Shown here: positions 46,994 to 56,392 of the stretch, one piece after another
How positions within the stretch are numbered: position 1 is the stretch's first letter
How the letters are laid out: every line of letters starts with the position of its first letter
Assembly: GCF_000829435.1 (NCBI RefSeq)
Contig: NZ_JXRP01000018.1
Span: 558,001-622,000 of the forward strand
Source: Jeotgalibacillus soli
Lineage (GTDB): Bacteria; Bacillota; Bacilli; Bacillales; Jeotgalibacillaceae
DNA: 64,000 nucleotides
Reading direction: 5' to 3'
Notes under the pieces: model-generated
What the model was told of the DNA's origin: nothing
The model's database searches: none
The model's input: only the letters and a program-made list of their open reading frames with translations
Translations under genes and position numbers: made by a program

Positions 46994-49852
46994 ATGAATC
47001 AATTACAGCTTTCAAAATGGATTACTTATGTTATTTTAATGGCAAGCACTGCTGCCAGCTTTGTTTACATTCCAGTCTTTTTTGGTTTCGAATTAATTAT
47101 TGGCTCAATCTTTACCTTTACTCTCTATAGGCTTACCGGCTTTCGAATTGCATTAATTCATTCAATTATATTTGCTATATCTTCTTACTTTGAGTGGGGA
47201 CATTTTTTTGGTTCAATAGCCATATTATTGGAATTTCTCATTGTTTCAGCATTATATAAACGAAAACGTGGCTCTTTAATTTTAACGGACATGATTTACT
47301 GGCTTATCATAGGAATTCCTTTTGTGTTTTTAAGCTATTATTTTATACTTGAGGTCTCTTTTGTTGACTCGATGGTTGTGGCATTAAAATTTATTGTAAA
47401 CGGTGTCTTTAATATGCTGATTGTAAATATTATTCTAATCACAATCGGATATTTCTTTATTAAAAAAGAACATAGAAAAATAAAATTGGATGTTATTTTA
47501 TTTAACACAATTTTATCATTTTTATTAATCCCTACTCTTCTTTGGTTTACATACGAGAGCAGATTAGATTTTAACCAAACGCTAGAACGTATGGGGGATC
47601 AAGCTGAAAATGGTTATGTCTCATTTGAATACGAACTCGAACATTGGCTAGATGAGATTACCAGAATAACGGCCATTCAAGGCAATATTCTATATGATGA
47701 ATCATTAACCGAAGAAGAGGCTGTTCGTTATCTCAGTACATTGCAACAATCTGTGCATGGAGTACAAGAAATTGTTTTAATAAATCAAAATAATGATTTT
47801 TTATACGGTTTCCCCGAAAATCGAGAGAAATTGACTGAGAACACGATATTACCTCCACTTAAACGAGGAGAGATCGGCTACTCATCTTTTCATTTTGATT
47901 CAAAAACAAATCGACCTTTCATTTATATGACAATTCCAATTTATCGACCTGCTATCCTGGTGAATCAAAGTCCTCTATTTGTAGCGATCAGTGTTGATTT
48001 GAGTGAATGGGAGGAATTCACTTCAGATAATCATACAGTTGATGACTTAAATCTCTTAGACCAATCTGGAAACTGGCTTTTCGTGCCTGATAATGAAATA
48101 TCAATGAGCAAATATGCTGCAATTGTCCAATCTTTGCCTACTCATCAATCCGCTTCATTTTTGTGGAGGGAAGATCACACATTATCAAAAATATTATCCT
48201 GGGAACAATCGTCTCACGTTGTGACAGCAAGCCCGGACCAGCTTCCTTGGACTATTGCAGTATCTGTATCGACTAAGCCGTTTAAAGATGAGTTTCTACT
48301 CGAACAGCTTTATCGGCTAATGCTGATTGTCATCACAATGGCTTTAACGATTTTCCTATCCAATTATTTGAGCAAATTGATTCTTCGACCAATGGATCAG
48401 CTCGTCTCTATTACTCAGGATCTTCCTGATAGAGTGCAGGATGGACAACATATTCTGTGGCCGCAAAGTGAACTGGCAGATATCCAATATTTAATCCGAA
48501 ATTTTAAAAAAATGACTGGAAGATTATCGTCTGCCTTTCGGGAGGTTCAAGAGCAGCAGAGAGAGCTATCCTTAGTTGCGAAGGTAGACCCTTTAACCTC
48601 GTTATCAAATAGACTAGGGGTTGAGCAAAGATTTCATGAGTTCCAATTACTTAGGAACAATCAAGGAGAGTTAGGAATTATCTTTATGGATCTTGATCAT
48701 TTTAAGAAAATAAATGATACATTGGGACACGGAGTTGGCGATGAGGTCCTAAAGGAGGTTGCAAGTCGATTGTCAGCATCTATTGTTGATAGAGCATGTG
48801 TTGGTCGTCTTGGAGGAGATGAGTTTATTTCAATTTTACCGGATACTAATAGTGAATCTCTTATTGAGGCTGGCCATGCTATCCTAACTTCTTTTGAAAA
48901 ACCCTTTGAAATAGGTGGGCAAAGTCTATCGATTTCTCCTAGTATTGGTCTTGCTTTGTCACCTTCTCATGGAGAAGATTTTAATATGGTTGTTCAACAT
49001 GCTGACATGGCGCTTTATGAGTCTAAAAATAAAGGGCGTAATCAAGCGACGATGTTTGATCATTCATTTAATGCAAATATTATTAGAAGACGGGCACTTG
49101 AAAAAGACCTTCGACATGCAATACAAAATAATCAGCTTAAAATTCATTTTATCCCAATCCATTCACTTCAAACTGATAAGGTCACAGCAGTAGAAGCAAT
49201 TCTTCACTGGCATCATAAGTCTGAAGGAGTGATTCCATCTATTGAACTGAGGACACTTGCTAAGGAAACCCATCTTGCTCAGGAGATTGGGCGGTATATC
49301 ATAGAAAAAAGCATTGAAAAAGCAAAGCTTCTTCATGATCAGGGGTATAAAATGGACTTAGCAATAAATTTAATGATTGAACAATGCTACGATCATCAAA
49401 TGGTCGAAACACTTCATCAACAGCTGTTGAAAAATCAATATCCACCTTCAAAGATAAGATTTGAAATGTCCGAAAGTTTAAAAAGTGAGGAAATGGACTT
49501 TTTAATTGATACATTTAATCAGCTTCGGAAGCTAGGCGCACAGCTTGTATTAGATGATTTTGGTACTGGATATGCTTCTCTTAACAATATGAAGGATCTT
49601 CAGCTTCATGCGATTAAGATTGATCAGCATTTATTAAAAGGAGTTCCGGAAAACATCCCAGCTAAAAGAATCATTAATGGACTAGTTTCAATTGCAAAAT
49701 CGATGTCGTTAAGTGTTGTTGCGGATGGAGTAAAAAGTGAAGAACAGCTTGCCTATTTATCAATGGTCGGATGTGAGGAAGCACAGGGTCCTTTTTACAG
49801 CAAACCAATTTCACTACAAGACACTATTGCCTATTTGAAGTCAAACTATTAA
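46994..49852 (+). CDS. Membrane Cache-GGDEF-EAL protein
   Basis: A 952-residue protein. Residues 1-185 hold about six membrane helices, 190-440 an extracytoplasmic Cache-like sensor, and 440-465 a further helix leading to a HAMP-like linker. The GGDEF domain keeps its active site (GGDEF, 607-611), so c-di-GMP synthesis is expected. The EAL domain is altered: VEAILHW for EAL, and VADGVKS where AEGVE is usual, though DDFGTGYASL and KIDQ remain. Hydrolysis is therefore uncertain. AGGTG about 8 bases before ATG 46994 favours that start over a TTG 26 codons earlier. A strong terminator lies upstream. Confidence 0.85.
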   Translation: MNQLQLSKWITYVILMASTAASFVYIPVFFGFELIIGSIFTFTLYRLTGFRIALIHSIIFAISSYFEWGHFFGSIAILLEFLIVSALYKRKRGSLILTDMIYWLIIGIPFVFLSYYFILEVSFVDSMVVALKFIVNGVFNMLIVNIILITIGYFFIKKEHRKIKLDVILFNTILSFLLIPTLLWFTYESRLDFNQTLERMGDQAENGYVSFEYELEHWLDEITRITAIQGNILYDESLTEEEAVRYLSTLQQSVHGVQEIVLINQNNDFLYGFPENREKLTENTILPPLKRGEIGYSSFHFDSKTNRPFIYMTIPIYRPAILVNQSPLFVAISVDLSEWEEFTSDNHTVDDLNLLDQSGNWLFVPDNEISMSKYAAIVQSLPTHQSASFLWREDHTLSKILSWEQSSHVVTASPDQLPWTIAVSVSTKPFKDEFLLEQLYRLMLIVITMALTIFLSNYLSKLILRPMDQLVSITQDLPDRVQDGQHILWPQSELADIQYLIRNFKKMTGRLSSAFREVQEQQRELSLVAKVDPLTSLSNRLGVEQRFHEFQLLRNNQGELGIIFMDLDHFKKINDTLGHGVGDEVLKEVASRLSASIVDRACVGRLGGDEFISILPDTNSESLIEAGHAILTSFEKPFEIGGQSLSISPSIGLALSPSHGEDFNMVVQHADMALYESKNKGRNQATMFDHSFNANIIRRRALEKDLRHAIQNNQLKIHFIPIHSLQTDKVTAVEAILHWHHKSEGVIPSIELRTLAKETHLAQEIGRYIIEKSIEKAKLLHDQGYKMDLAINLMIEQCYDHQMVETLHQQLLKNQYPPSKIRFEMSESLKSEEMDFLIDTFNQLRKLGAQLVLDDFGTGYASLNNMKDLQLHAIKIDQHLLKGVPENIPAKRIINGLVSIAKSMSLSVVADGVKSEEQLAYLSMVGCEEAQGPFYSKPISLQDTIAYLKSNY

Positions 49853-49853
49853 T

Positions 49854-49896
49854 AAAAAATCCGCAACGAAGTTCACCTTCTGCTGCGGATTTTTTT
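49854..49896. terminator. Bidirectional terminator
   Basis: AAAAATCCGCA pairs with TGCGGATTTTT between the convergent EAL and plsY genes. Confidence 0.85.
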
Positions 49897-50479
49897 AGCC
49901 CATCCATTTTATTTTAGGCTCTGTTTTTTTGCGAATCCGGTCAATATTAGTACGATGACGAATGATAACAAACAGGGCAAGCACCCCGATTACAATCATA
50001 AATGGAATATCGCTTGTAAAAAGACTATAGAAAATCGCAAAAATTGAAGCTACGATTGATGATAATGAAACATATTTTGAAAAATATAACGTTATTAGAA
50101 AAACAAGTACGACTAAAATGAATAGCAGTGGTTCATATCCAAGCACCACACCAGCAGAAGTTGCTACTGCTTTTCCTCCTCTAAACCCTGCAAAAATAGG
50201 GAACATATGACCAACTACCGCAATGACACCTCCCAAAAGCCATGGACTACTATAATCAAATGCCAATGGAAGAAGAGTGGCCGCTGTACCTTTTAAAATA
50301 TCCATCGCTGTCACGATGCTACCTGCCTTAAAACCAAGTACACGAAAGGTATTAGTTGCACCTAAGTTGCCACTGCCAAAGTTTCGAATGTCTTTTTTGT
50401 AAAAAGCTTTTCCAATCCAGAGTCCTGATGGTATTGACCCGATTAAATAGGCTAGTAAAAGTATGATTACAAATATCAT
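49895..50479 (-). CDS. plsY: Glycerol-3-phosphate acyltransferase PlsY
   Basis: A 194-residue membrane enzyme that transfers the acyl group of acyl-phosphate to glycerol-3-phosphate, the first step of phospholipid synthesis. The three PlsY motifs are clear: [13 protein letters not shown], a [15 protein letters not shown] glycerophosphate loop, and [27 protein letters not shown] before ATG 50479 corrects the start by eight codons from the longest frame. It corresponds to yneS in the B. subtilis order. Confidence 0.95.
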   Translation of the reverse strand: MIFVIILLLAYLIGSIPSGLWIGKAFYKKDIRNFGSGNLGATNTFRVLGFKAGSIVTAMDILKGTAATLLPLAFDYSSPWLLGGVIAVVGHMFPIFAGFRGGKAVATSAGVVLGYEPLLFILVVLVFLITLYFSKYVSLSSIVASIFAIFYSLFTSDIPFMIVIGVLALFVIIRHRTNIDRIRKKTEPKIKWMG

Positions 50480-50647
50480 GGTTAAGCTCCTTTTGTTGTA
50501 CAAATAGATAGATAATTACCAATTTAAATAATATTAATAGTAAAACCAGCTGCTTTTTTTCTATTTTATCATGAATAGATCGGAAAGGAATTCTTTTTCG
50601 GTAATTCTGCTACAATGTGATAAAAATGGAAGAAGGAGCGCGGCACA

Positions 50648-51924
50648 ATGAAAATGATCTTTAGTTCATTTCAATGGATGATCTTTATCATAGCAGGCTC
50701 CATTGCAACTCCAATCGCCAATGCTGCACTGTTTCAATTAGATGCTATAGAAACAGCTGGATTTGTACAAAGGACCATGTTTGTACTAGGAATGGCTGGA
50801 ATCGTTCAAGTTCTTTTCGGGCATCGTCTACCAATTAATGAAAGTCCAGCTGGTTTATGGTGGGGCGTTTTTATTATCTATGCAACCTTTATCGGTGTTA
50901 CATATGAAACAGCGGCCGATACGTTGAAGGTCTTAAAATCCGGTCTTCTGATTAGTGGGATAATCTTTTTGTTGTTAGCGCTTACGGGAGTTTTGAATAA
51001 AATTACCATACTTTTTACCCCTACTATTACATTTACCTATTTAATGCTGCTTATATTTCAGCTGAGCGGTCCTTTTTTTAATGGTATTACAGGTTTTGAT
51101 CATGATATTGGTGTTGTCCAGATTCCTGTGATCTTCGGAAGCTTAATCACGATTATATTTACCTTCTGGTTAGGAAACCATCAGGTGAAGTGGGTCCAGC
51201 ATTATTCCATTGTAATGGCTTTTGCGATCGGGTGGTTAGTATTTGCTGGGCTTGGGTTAGCTTCGGGACCCCTATTAAAGCAAGCGGGAACATCTCATTT
51301 CCAGACTGGTTTGCATTTGGTCCCCCTGTTTTTAAGGCTAGAGTAATGATTACAGCCCTTTTTATTACCTTTTTACTCACTGCAAATATGGTGGCTTCGA
51401 TCCGGGTAATGGAGGCTGCCATGAAAAAACATTTTGATCAAAGTCCACAAGGAAGATTTAAGCAAGCTGGTGTTGCTGCAGGCTTTAATACATTTTTTAG
51501 TGGAATCGAAGCAGCAATAGGTCCGGTTCCCATTGCTGGTGCGACTGGCTTTGTTGTTGCGACAAATACTCCATCAAAAAAACCTTTTTTTCTAGGCTGC
51601 CTGCTTATTGCAGCAATTAGTCTTTTTCCGAGTATCATCAATACAATTGCTATGCTTCCTCCTGCAGTTGCTTATGCTGTAACATTTGTCATCTTTACAA
51701 AAATGGTTCGTCTAGCTTTTTATGAATGGCAGAAAGAAAAGAATCAAGAGCGCGGATTAACCGTTATAGGCGTTTCATGGATGACAGGTGTCGGCCTTAT
51801 GTTTGTGCCATGAGGTGCTTACGCTGAACTTCCTGTAGATATAAGTTCCGTATTATCGAATGGACTTATTACTGGAACAGTAGTGGCAATCATGGTTGAA
51901 CAGTGGTTAATAAAATATAAATAG
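50648..51924 (+). pseudogene. Purine/uracil permease-like gene (YwdJ-like), inactivated
   Basis: A nucleobase:cation symporter-2 type membrane protein of about 425 residues in two frames. The first frame runs to about 51250 (SFQWMMFIIAGSIATPIANA at the start). The frame then shifts near 51245-51265, and the second continues FGTPIKASGNISFPDWFAFG, GFNTFFSGIEAAIGPVPIAG and beyond. TGA at 51811-51813 interrupts MFVP*GAYAELP, and the frame ends at TAG 51922-51924. Two lesions make it non-functional unless both are errors. It lies outside the conserved yne block, between plsY and the ABC operon. Confidence 0.82.
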
Positions 51925-51942
51925 AGAGAAATAACGATAAGA

Positions 51943-51968
51943 AGAGACAAAGCTTCTTGTCTTTTTTT
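51943..51968 (+). terminator. Rho-independent terminator
   Basis: AGACAA pairs with TTGTCT across AGCTTC, followed by a T run. Confidence 0.6.
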
Positions 51969-52045
51969 ACAGGAATGTAACAAAAAAGGTTTATACATAT
52001 CTGGTTAGGGAATTTATTATTATTAAAACATTAGGTGGTGAAAGA

Positions 52046-53020
52046 ATGATCACGTTTAAAAACGTAAAGAAAACCTTTGATGATGGGACTGAAGCCATCA
52101 AAGGAATTGATTTGCATATTGAAGAAGGTCAGCTTGTTGCCTTGATTGGCCCGAGCGGCTGTGGGAAAACGACAACAATGAAAATGATCAATAAATTAAT
52201 TAACCTAACTTCAGGTCAAATCACGATTGACGGTGAAGATATTTCATCTAAAAAAGAGGTTGAGCTACGTCGCAATATCGGTTATGTGATTCAACGTATT
52301 GGTTTGTTCCCCCATATGACAATTGAAGAAAATGTTTCATTAATACCCAAATTAAAAGGATTTAAAAAATCTGAATACGAAGAAAAAGTTGAGCAACTTT
52401 TAAAGCTTGTCGGACTTGAACCTAGTATTTTCAAGAAAAGATATCCTTTAGAGCTTAGCGGTGGACAGCAGCAGCGTGTTGGTGTGGTTCGAGCACTGGC
52501 AGGAGAGCCTCCCATTATTTTGATGGATGAACCATTCAGTGCTTTAGATCCAATCAGCCGTGAGCAGCTTCAGGAAGAATTAAAGGAGCTGCAGAGAACG
52601 ATAAAAAAGACGATTGTTTTTGTCACACATGACATGGATGAGGCACTGAAACTAGCTGATAAAATCGTTGTAATGAGAGATGGTGTAATTGAACAAACAG
52701 CTTCTCCACAGGAGTTAGTTGAAAACCCTGCAAATGAATTTGTACGATCATTTATTGGAGAAGATCGGATTCGTGCAACTTTAAATCTCTCAAATTCCTC
52801 GTCTCAATCTATTAAGTCAATAATGGCTACGATACAAGGGCCGTATAACGAACAATTGCCTGCAGTTGCTGATTCTGCTTCATTAAAAGAAGCAGCGGAG
52901 GTCATGTTAACGTCAAAAGTAGGAACGATATTGGTTAAAGATATAAATGGCAGCAGAATAGGTCTTGTTCAAAAAGATGTCCTATTAAGTGAATTAGCCG
53001 GATTGGGAAAGGGGGCTTAA
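52046..53020 (+). CDS. Osmoprotectant ABC transporter ATP-binding protein (OpuCA-like)
   Basis: A 324-residue ABC ATPase: Walker A GPSGCGKT, Q-loop in YVIQRIGLFPHMT, signature LSGGQQQR, Walker B IILMDEPFSALDP, His-switch VFVTHD. After about residue 245 comes a short CBS-like region (AEVMLTSKVGTILVKDINGS), roughly one CBS motif rather than the usual pair. CBS domains in OpuCA/OpuA sense ionic strength. It heads a four-gene operon with a permease and two binding proteins. The substrate class is glycine betaine, carnitine, choline or bile-type compounds; exact specificity is not readable. Confidence 0.88.
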   Translation: MITFKNVKKTFDDGTEAIKGIDLHIEEGQLVALIGPSGCGKTTTMKMINKLINLTSGQITIDGEDISSKKEVELRRNIGYVIQRIGLFPHMTIEENVSLIPKLKGFKKSEYEEKVEQLLKLVGLEPSIFKKRYPLELSGGQQQRVGVVRALAGEPPIILMDEPFSALDPISREQLQEELKELQRTIKKTIVFVTHDMDEALKLADKIVVMRDGVIEQTASPQELVENPANEFVRSFIGEDRIRATLNLSNSSSQSIKSIMATIQGPYNEQLPAVADSASLKEAAEVMLTSKVGTILVKDINGSRIGLVQKDVLLSELAGLGKGA

Positions 53021-53023
53021 TGG

Positions 53024-53674
53024 ATGGAAGTAGTGCAAACTTTTTGGGAGACGGTTGTTCTTCGTCAGGATCTCATTATTGACCGAACGATCGAACATTT
53101 ATATTTATCATTTGTAGCGATTTTTCTTGCTATTATTATTTCACTTCCTCTTGGTATTTATATTTCTAGAAAACAAAAGGTAGCAGAGTTTTATATTGGC
53201 ATTACAGCAATCTTTCAAACAATTCCTAGCTTAGCGCTGTTCGGTTTTCTCGTACCGCTTGTTGGTATTGGTACAGAAACAGCATTAATTGCATTGGTTA
53301 TATACGCACTTCTCCCCATTTTACGTAATACATATACAGGGATCACAGGTGTTGACCAGGCTGTCATTGAAGCAGGTCGCGGTATGGGCATGACGGAACG
53401 CCAAATTTTATTTAAAATTGAACTTCCACTATCCTTACCTTTTTTAATGGCAGGTATCCGAACGGCTACTGTATTAACAGTTGGCGTGGCAACTCTGGCG
53501 ACTTTTGTCGGAGCGGGAGGCTTGGGTGACGTTATTTGGCGCGGTCTCCAATCGTTTAATAATAATTTAGTGCTCGCTGGTGCAATTCCAGTTGCATTGC
53601 TAGCTTTATCTTTCGATTTTCTTTTAAAGCTGCTTGAAAAGAAGACAACACCAAAAGGATTGAAATCTAAATAA
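53024..53674 (+). CDS. Osmoprotectant ABC transporter permease
   Basis: A 216-residue permease with about six helices. The EAA-type loop is seen as EAGRGMGMTERQILFKIELPLSLPFLMAG near residue 120. It fits the OpuCB/OpuCD single-permease type. AAAGGGGG at 53008-53015 provides the ribosome site, and the start lies 3 bases after the ATPase stop. Only one permease is present, so it probably acts as a homodimer. Confidence 0.88.
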   Translation: MEVVQTFWETVVLRQDLIIDRTIEHLYLSFVAIFLAIIISLPLGIYISRKQKVAEFYIGITAIFQTIPSLALFGFLVPLVGIGTETALIALVIYALLPILRNTYTGITGVDQAVIEAGRGMGMTERQILFKIELPLSLPFLMAGIRTATVLTVGVATLATFVGAGGLGDVIWRGLQSFNNNLVLAGAIPVALLALSFDFLLKLLEKKTTPKGLKSK

Positions 53675-53693
53675 AATGTAGCGGGGGGATTTG

Positions 53694-54602
53694 ATGGCTT
53701 TGAAAGGTATAGGTTTAACAGGAATATTTGGATTAAGCCTTATATTAGGAGCATGCGGATCATCTACTGCCTCAGGAAATGATCCGATAATTGTTGGAGG
53801 AAAACCTTGGACGGAGCAATATATCCTTCCCCATATTCTTGAGCTATACATTGAGGAGCATTCAGATTATGAGGTAGAGCTGAAGGATGGATTAGGTGAG
53901 GTATCCATTTTAACACCAGCAATGCAAAATGGAGATATTGATGTTTACGTTGAGTATACAGGTACTGGACTGGAAGCGGTTTTGAATGAAAAAGCAGAGC
54001 CGGGAGAATCAAGTGAAAGTATTCTTGAACGTGTTAGAAAAGGATATGCTGAAGAAGAGTACGATATTTCTTGGCTGGAGCCTCTTGGTTTCGCAAATAG
54101 TTACACAATGGCTTATGCTGAAGATGCAGATTTCGAAGCTGAAACATACTCAGAATTGGCAGTGATATCAAACCAACTCGTTTTTGGGGCTCCCCATTCT
54201 TTTTATGAACGTGAAACAGATGGCTATGATGCCATTGCAGCAGTATACGGATTTGACTTTATTTCTGCAGAAAGCTTTGATGCAAGTATAATGTACGAAG
54301 CCTTACGCAGCGGACAGGTGGACTTAATTCCTGCTTTCACAACTGATGGCCGGATCGAAAGATTTAATTTACAAGTAACAGAAGATGATCTAGGCTTTTT
54401 TCCGAAATATGATGCAGTTCCAATTGTCCGGAATGAAATACTGGAAGAATATCCTGAACTTGAAGAAGTAATAAATCGTCTTGCTGGTCAAATTACTGAG
54501 CAAGATATGCAAACAATGAATGCGAAGGTTGACCTGGACGGAGCTGACTATAAAGCTGTTGCATATGAGTTTCTAGTGTCCAATAATTTAATAGAAGAGT
54601 AA
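53694..54602 (+). CDS. Substrate-binding lipoprotein (OpuCC-like), copy 1
   Basis: A 302-residue lipoprotein: signal peptide, lipobox LILGACG with Cys at about 22, then the ProX/OpuCC-type fold. Motifs are KPWTEQYILPHILELYIEEH, DVYVEYTGTGLE and VDLIPAFTTDGRIERF. GGGGGG favours ATG 53694 over an overlapping TTG. It delivers substrate to the permease upstream. The next gene is a close paralogue. Confidence 0.88.
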   Translation: MALKGIGLTGIFGLSLILGACGSSTASGNDPIIVGGKPWTEQYILPHILELYIEEHSDYEVELKDGLGEVSILTPAMQNGDIDVYVEYTGTGLEAVLNEKAEPGESSESILERVRKGYAEEEYDISWLEPLGFANSYTMAYAEDADFEAETYSELAVISNQLVFGAPHSFYERETDGYDAIAAVYGFDFISAESFDASIMYEALRSGQVDLIPAFTTDGRIERFNLQVTEDDLGFFPKYDAVPIVRNEILEEYPELEEVINRLAGQITEQDMQTMNAKVDLDGADYKAVAYEFLVSNNLIEE

Positions 54603-54662
54603 ATAAAAAGCTAGATTTGTTAATTGATCTCATTAAATTAAAAAATGAAAGAGGAACAGCGT

Positions 54663-55574
54663 ATGAAATTTAATAAAGGAATAGTTAGTGGGACAATTGC
54701 AGCATCCTTGCTCCTTGCTGCATGTAATAGTGGAGACGACGTACGAGATGAGTCTGCCCCGATTATTGTTTCGGGGAAACCATGGACCGAGCAGTACATT
54801 TTGCCACATATATTGGAGCAATATATTGAGAGCTATTCGGATTATGAAGTAGAATTGAAAGAGGGGCTTGGAGAAGTATCCATTTTAACACCCGCACTTC
54901 AAAATGGAGAAATCGATGTCTATGTAGAATATACTGGAACTGGGCTAGAACATGTTTTGGAGAAAGAAGCCGAGGAAGGCGAATCGAGTGAAAGTATCTT
55001 AGAGAGAGTACGAACAGGCTACGCAGAAGAATATAATGTTAAATGGCTTGAACCGCTCGGTTTTGCCAACGAGTATACGTTAGCATTTTCTGAAAAAGCT
55101 AATTTTGAAGCAGCGACCTATTCAGATATTGCACAGGTTTCAGCCGATCTTTCATTTGGTGCACCTCATGCATTTTATGAGCGCCAAGGCGATGGTTATG
55201 ATGAGTTTGTAGAAGCATATGGATTTGATTTTGCGGAAACAGAAAGCTTTGATGCTAATATTATGTATGAAGCAGTGCAAAATGGCCAGGTTGATGTGAT
55301 CCCTGCGTTTACAACAGAAGGCAGGATTGAACGTTTTAATTTACAGACAACAGAAGACGATCTTGGATTCTTTCCTAGCTATGATGCTGTCCCTCTCGTT
55401 CGTCAAGAGGTTCTTGATACGTACCCTGAGCTTGAAGAAATAATTAATGGGCTCTCAGGTCAAATTACAGAAGAAGATATGCAAGCAATGAATTCAAAAG
55501 TCGATATTGATGGTGAAGATTACGCAGATGTTGCAAGAGAATTTCTAGAATCAAAAGGATTACTAAAGGAATAA
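54663..55574 (+). CDS. Substrate-binding lipoprotein (OpuCC-like), copy 2
   Basis: A 303-residue paralogue of copy 1, with lipobox LLLAACN. The shared KPWTEQYILPHILE, DVYVEYTGTGLE and PAFTTEGRIERFNLQ stretches show a tandem duplication. The copies differ in several segments (for example IESYSDYEVELKEGLG for IEEHSDYEVELKDGLG, and around PHAFYERQGDGYDEFVEAYG), so affinity or specificity may differ. AGAGGAA supports ATG 54663; an in-frame ATG six codons earlier is within the ribosome site. Confidence 0.88.
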   Translation: MKFNKGIVSGTIAASLLLAACNSGDDVRDESAPIIVSGKPWTEQYILPHILEQYIESYSDYEVELKEGLGEVSILTPALQNGEIDVYVEYTGTGLEHVLEKEAEEGESSESILERVRTGYAEEYNVKWLEPLGFANEYTLAFSEKANFEAATYSDIAQVSADLSFGAPHAFYERQGDGYDEFVEAYGFDFAETESFDANIMYEAVQNGQVDVIPAFTTEGRIERFNLQTTEDDLGFFPSYDAVPLVRQEVLDTYPELEEIINGLSGQITEEDMQAMNSKVDIDGEDYADVAREFLESKGLLKE

Positions 55575-55616
55575 AGGTCGTCGGTATAATATTCTTTTTA
55601 TAAGGAGTGTCAGGGA

Positions 55617-56027
55617 ATGATTGAAAATCCTTCAAGAGAAGAGATAAGCAAAATATTAAAAAAAGCTAAGCGTATTGCTGTTGTAGGCTTGAGTGATAAT
55701 CCAACAAGAACCTCTTACGGGGTAAGTAAAGCGATGCAGGATGCCGGTTATGAGATTATTCCTGTCAATCCAACAATTAGTGAGGCACTTGGGAAAAAAG
55801 CGGTTGCATCACTTCAAGATGTGGAAGGACCTATTGACATTGTTAATGTATTCCGAAGATCAGAATTTTTACCTGAATTGGCAGCTGAATATTTACAAAC
55901 TGACATTCCTATTTTTTGGACACAGCTTGGTGTAGTTGATGAAAAGGTATTCTCTGCTCTCAAAGATCAGGGCCGAACGGTTATTATGGATCGTTGTATA
56001 AAAGTAGAGCATGCAATAACAAAATAG
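55617..56027 (+). CDS. yneT: CoA-binding protein YneT
   Basis: A 136-residue Rossmann-type CoA-binding domain: KRIAVVGLSDNPTRTSYGVSK near the start, GYEIIPVNPT, and FRRSEFLPELAAE. It is the size of the stand-alone CoA_binding_2 family. Function is unknown. AAGGAG is 9 bases before the ATG. It keeps the B. subtilis position just before parE. Confidence 0.9.
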   Translation: MIENPSREEISKILKKAKRIAVVGLSDNPTRTSYGVSKAMQDAGYEIIPVNPTISEALGKKAVASLQDVEGPIDIVNVFRRSEFLPELAAEYLQTDIPIFWTQLGVVDEKVFSALKDQGRTVIMDRCIKVEHAITK

Positions 56028-56062
56028 AAAAAGCTTGGCCTACTTAGGTCAAGCTTTTTCTA
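56025..56062. terminator. Rho-independent terminator
   Basis: TAGAAAAAGCTTGGCC pairs with GGTCAAGCTTTTTCTA (one G-U). It overlaps the yneT stop. Confidence 0.88.
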
Positions 56063-56276
56063 TTGTGGGAAAGAGTGAGTGATTCTATTTCAATACCATT
56101 ATCAGAATAAAAATGATGTGAATCGATAGCAATATTTAATGGATTATATAATAAACATGGATTTTTCATAAAGAAATGCTTATGATCAATGTAGTATGCA
56201 TATAAGAACGGATCAAATCGTTAGGAGTCAAATTTAATGCCTATGTAGATGCCAATTTGATCATCCATAAAAAAGA

Positions 56277-56299
56277 CATTTGAAATGACAGTTCAAATG
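56277..56299. promoter_or_regulatory. Inverted repeat at the presumed parE promoter
   Basis: CATTTGAA-N7-TTCAAATG is perfect. Its left arm contains TTGAAA, a likely -35 element, with TATAGA or TAGAAT 16-18 bases later. The rest of the 56063-56392 gap holds nothing else. Confidence 0.4.
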
Positions 56300-56392
56300 G
56301 TTATAGAATATGGTTGGAGATTCGAGAAGATATGGTACAATCAATTGAACGAACGTTTGTTTGTTTTTGTGCGCTTTGAAAGGGGAATGTTT

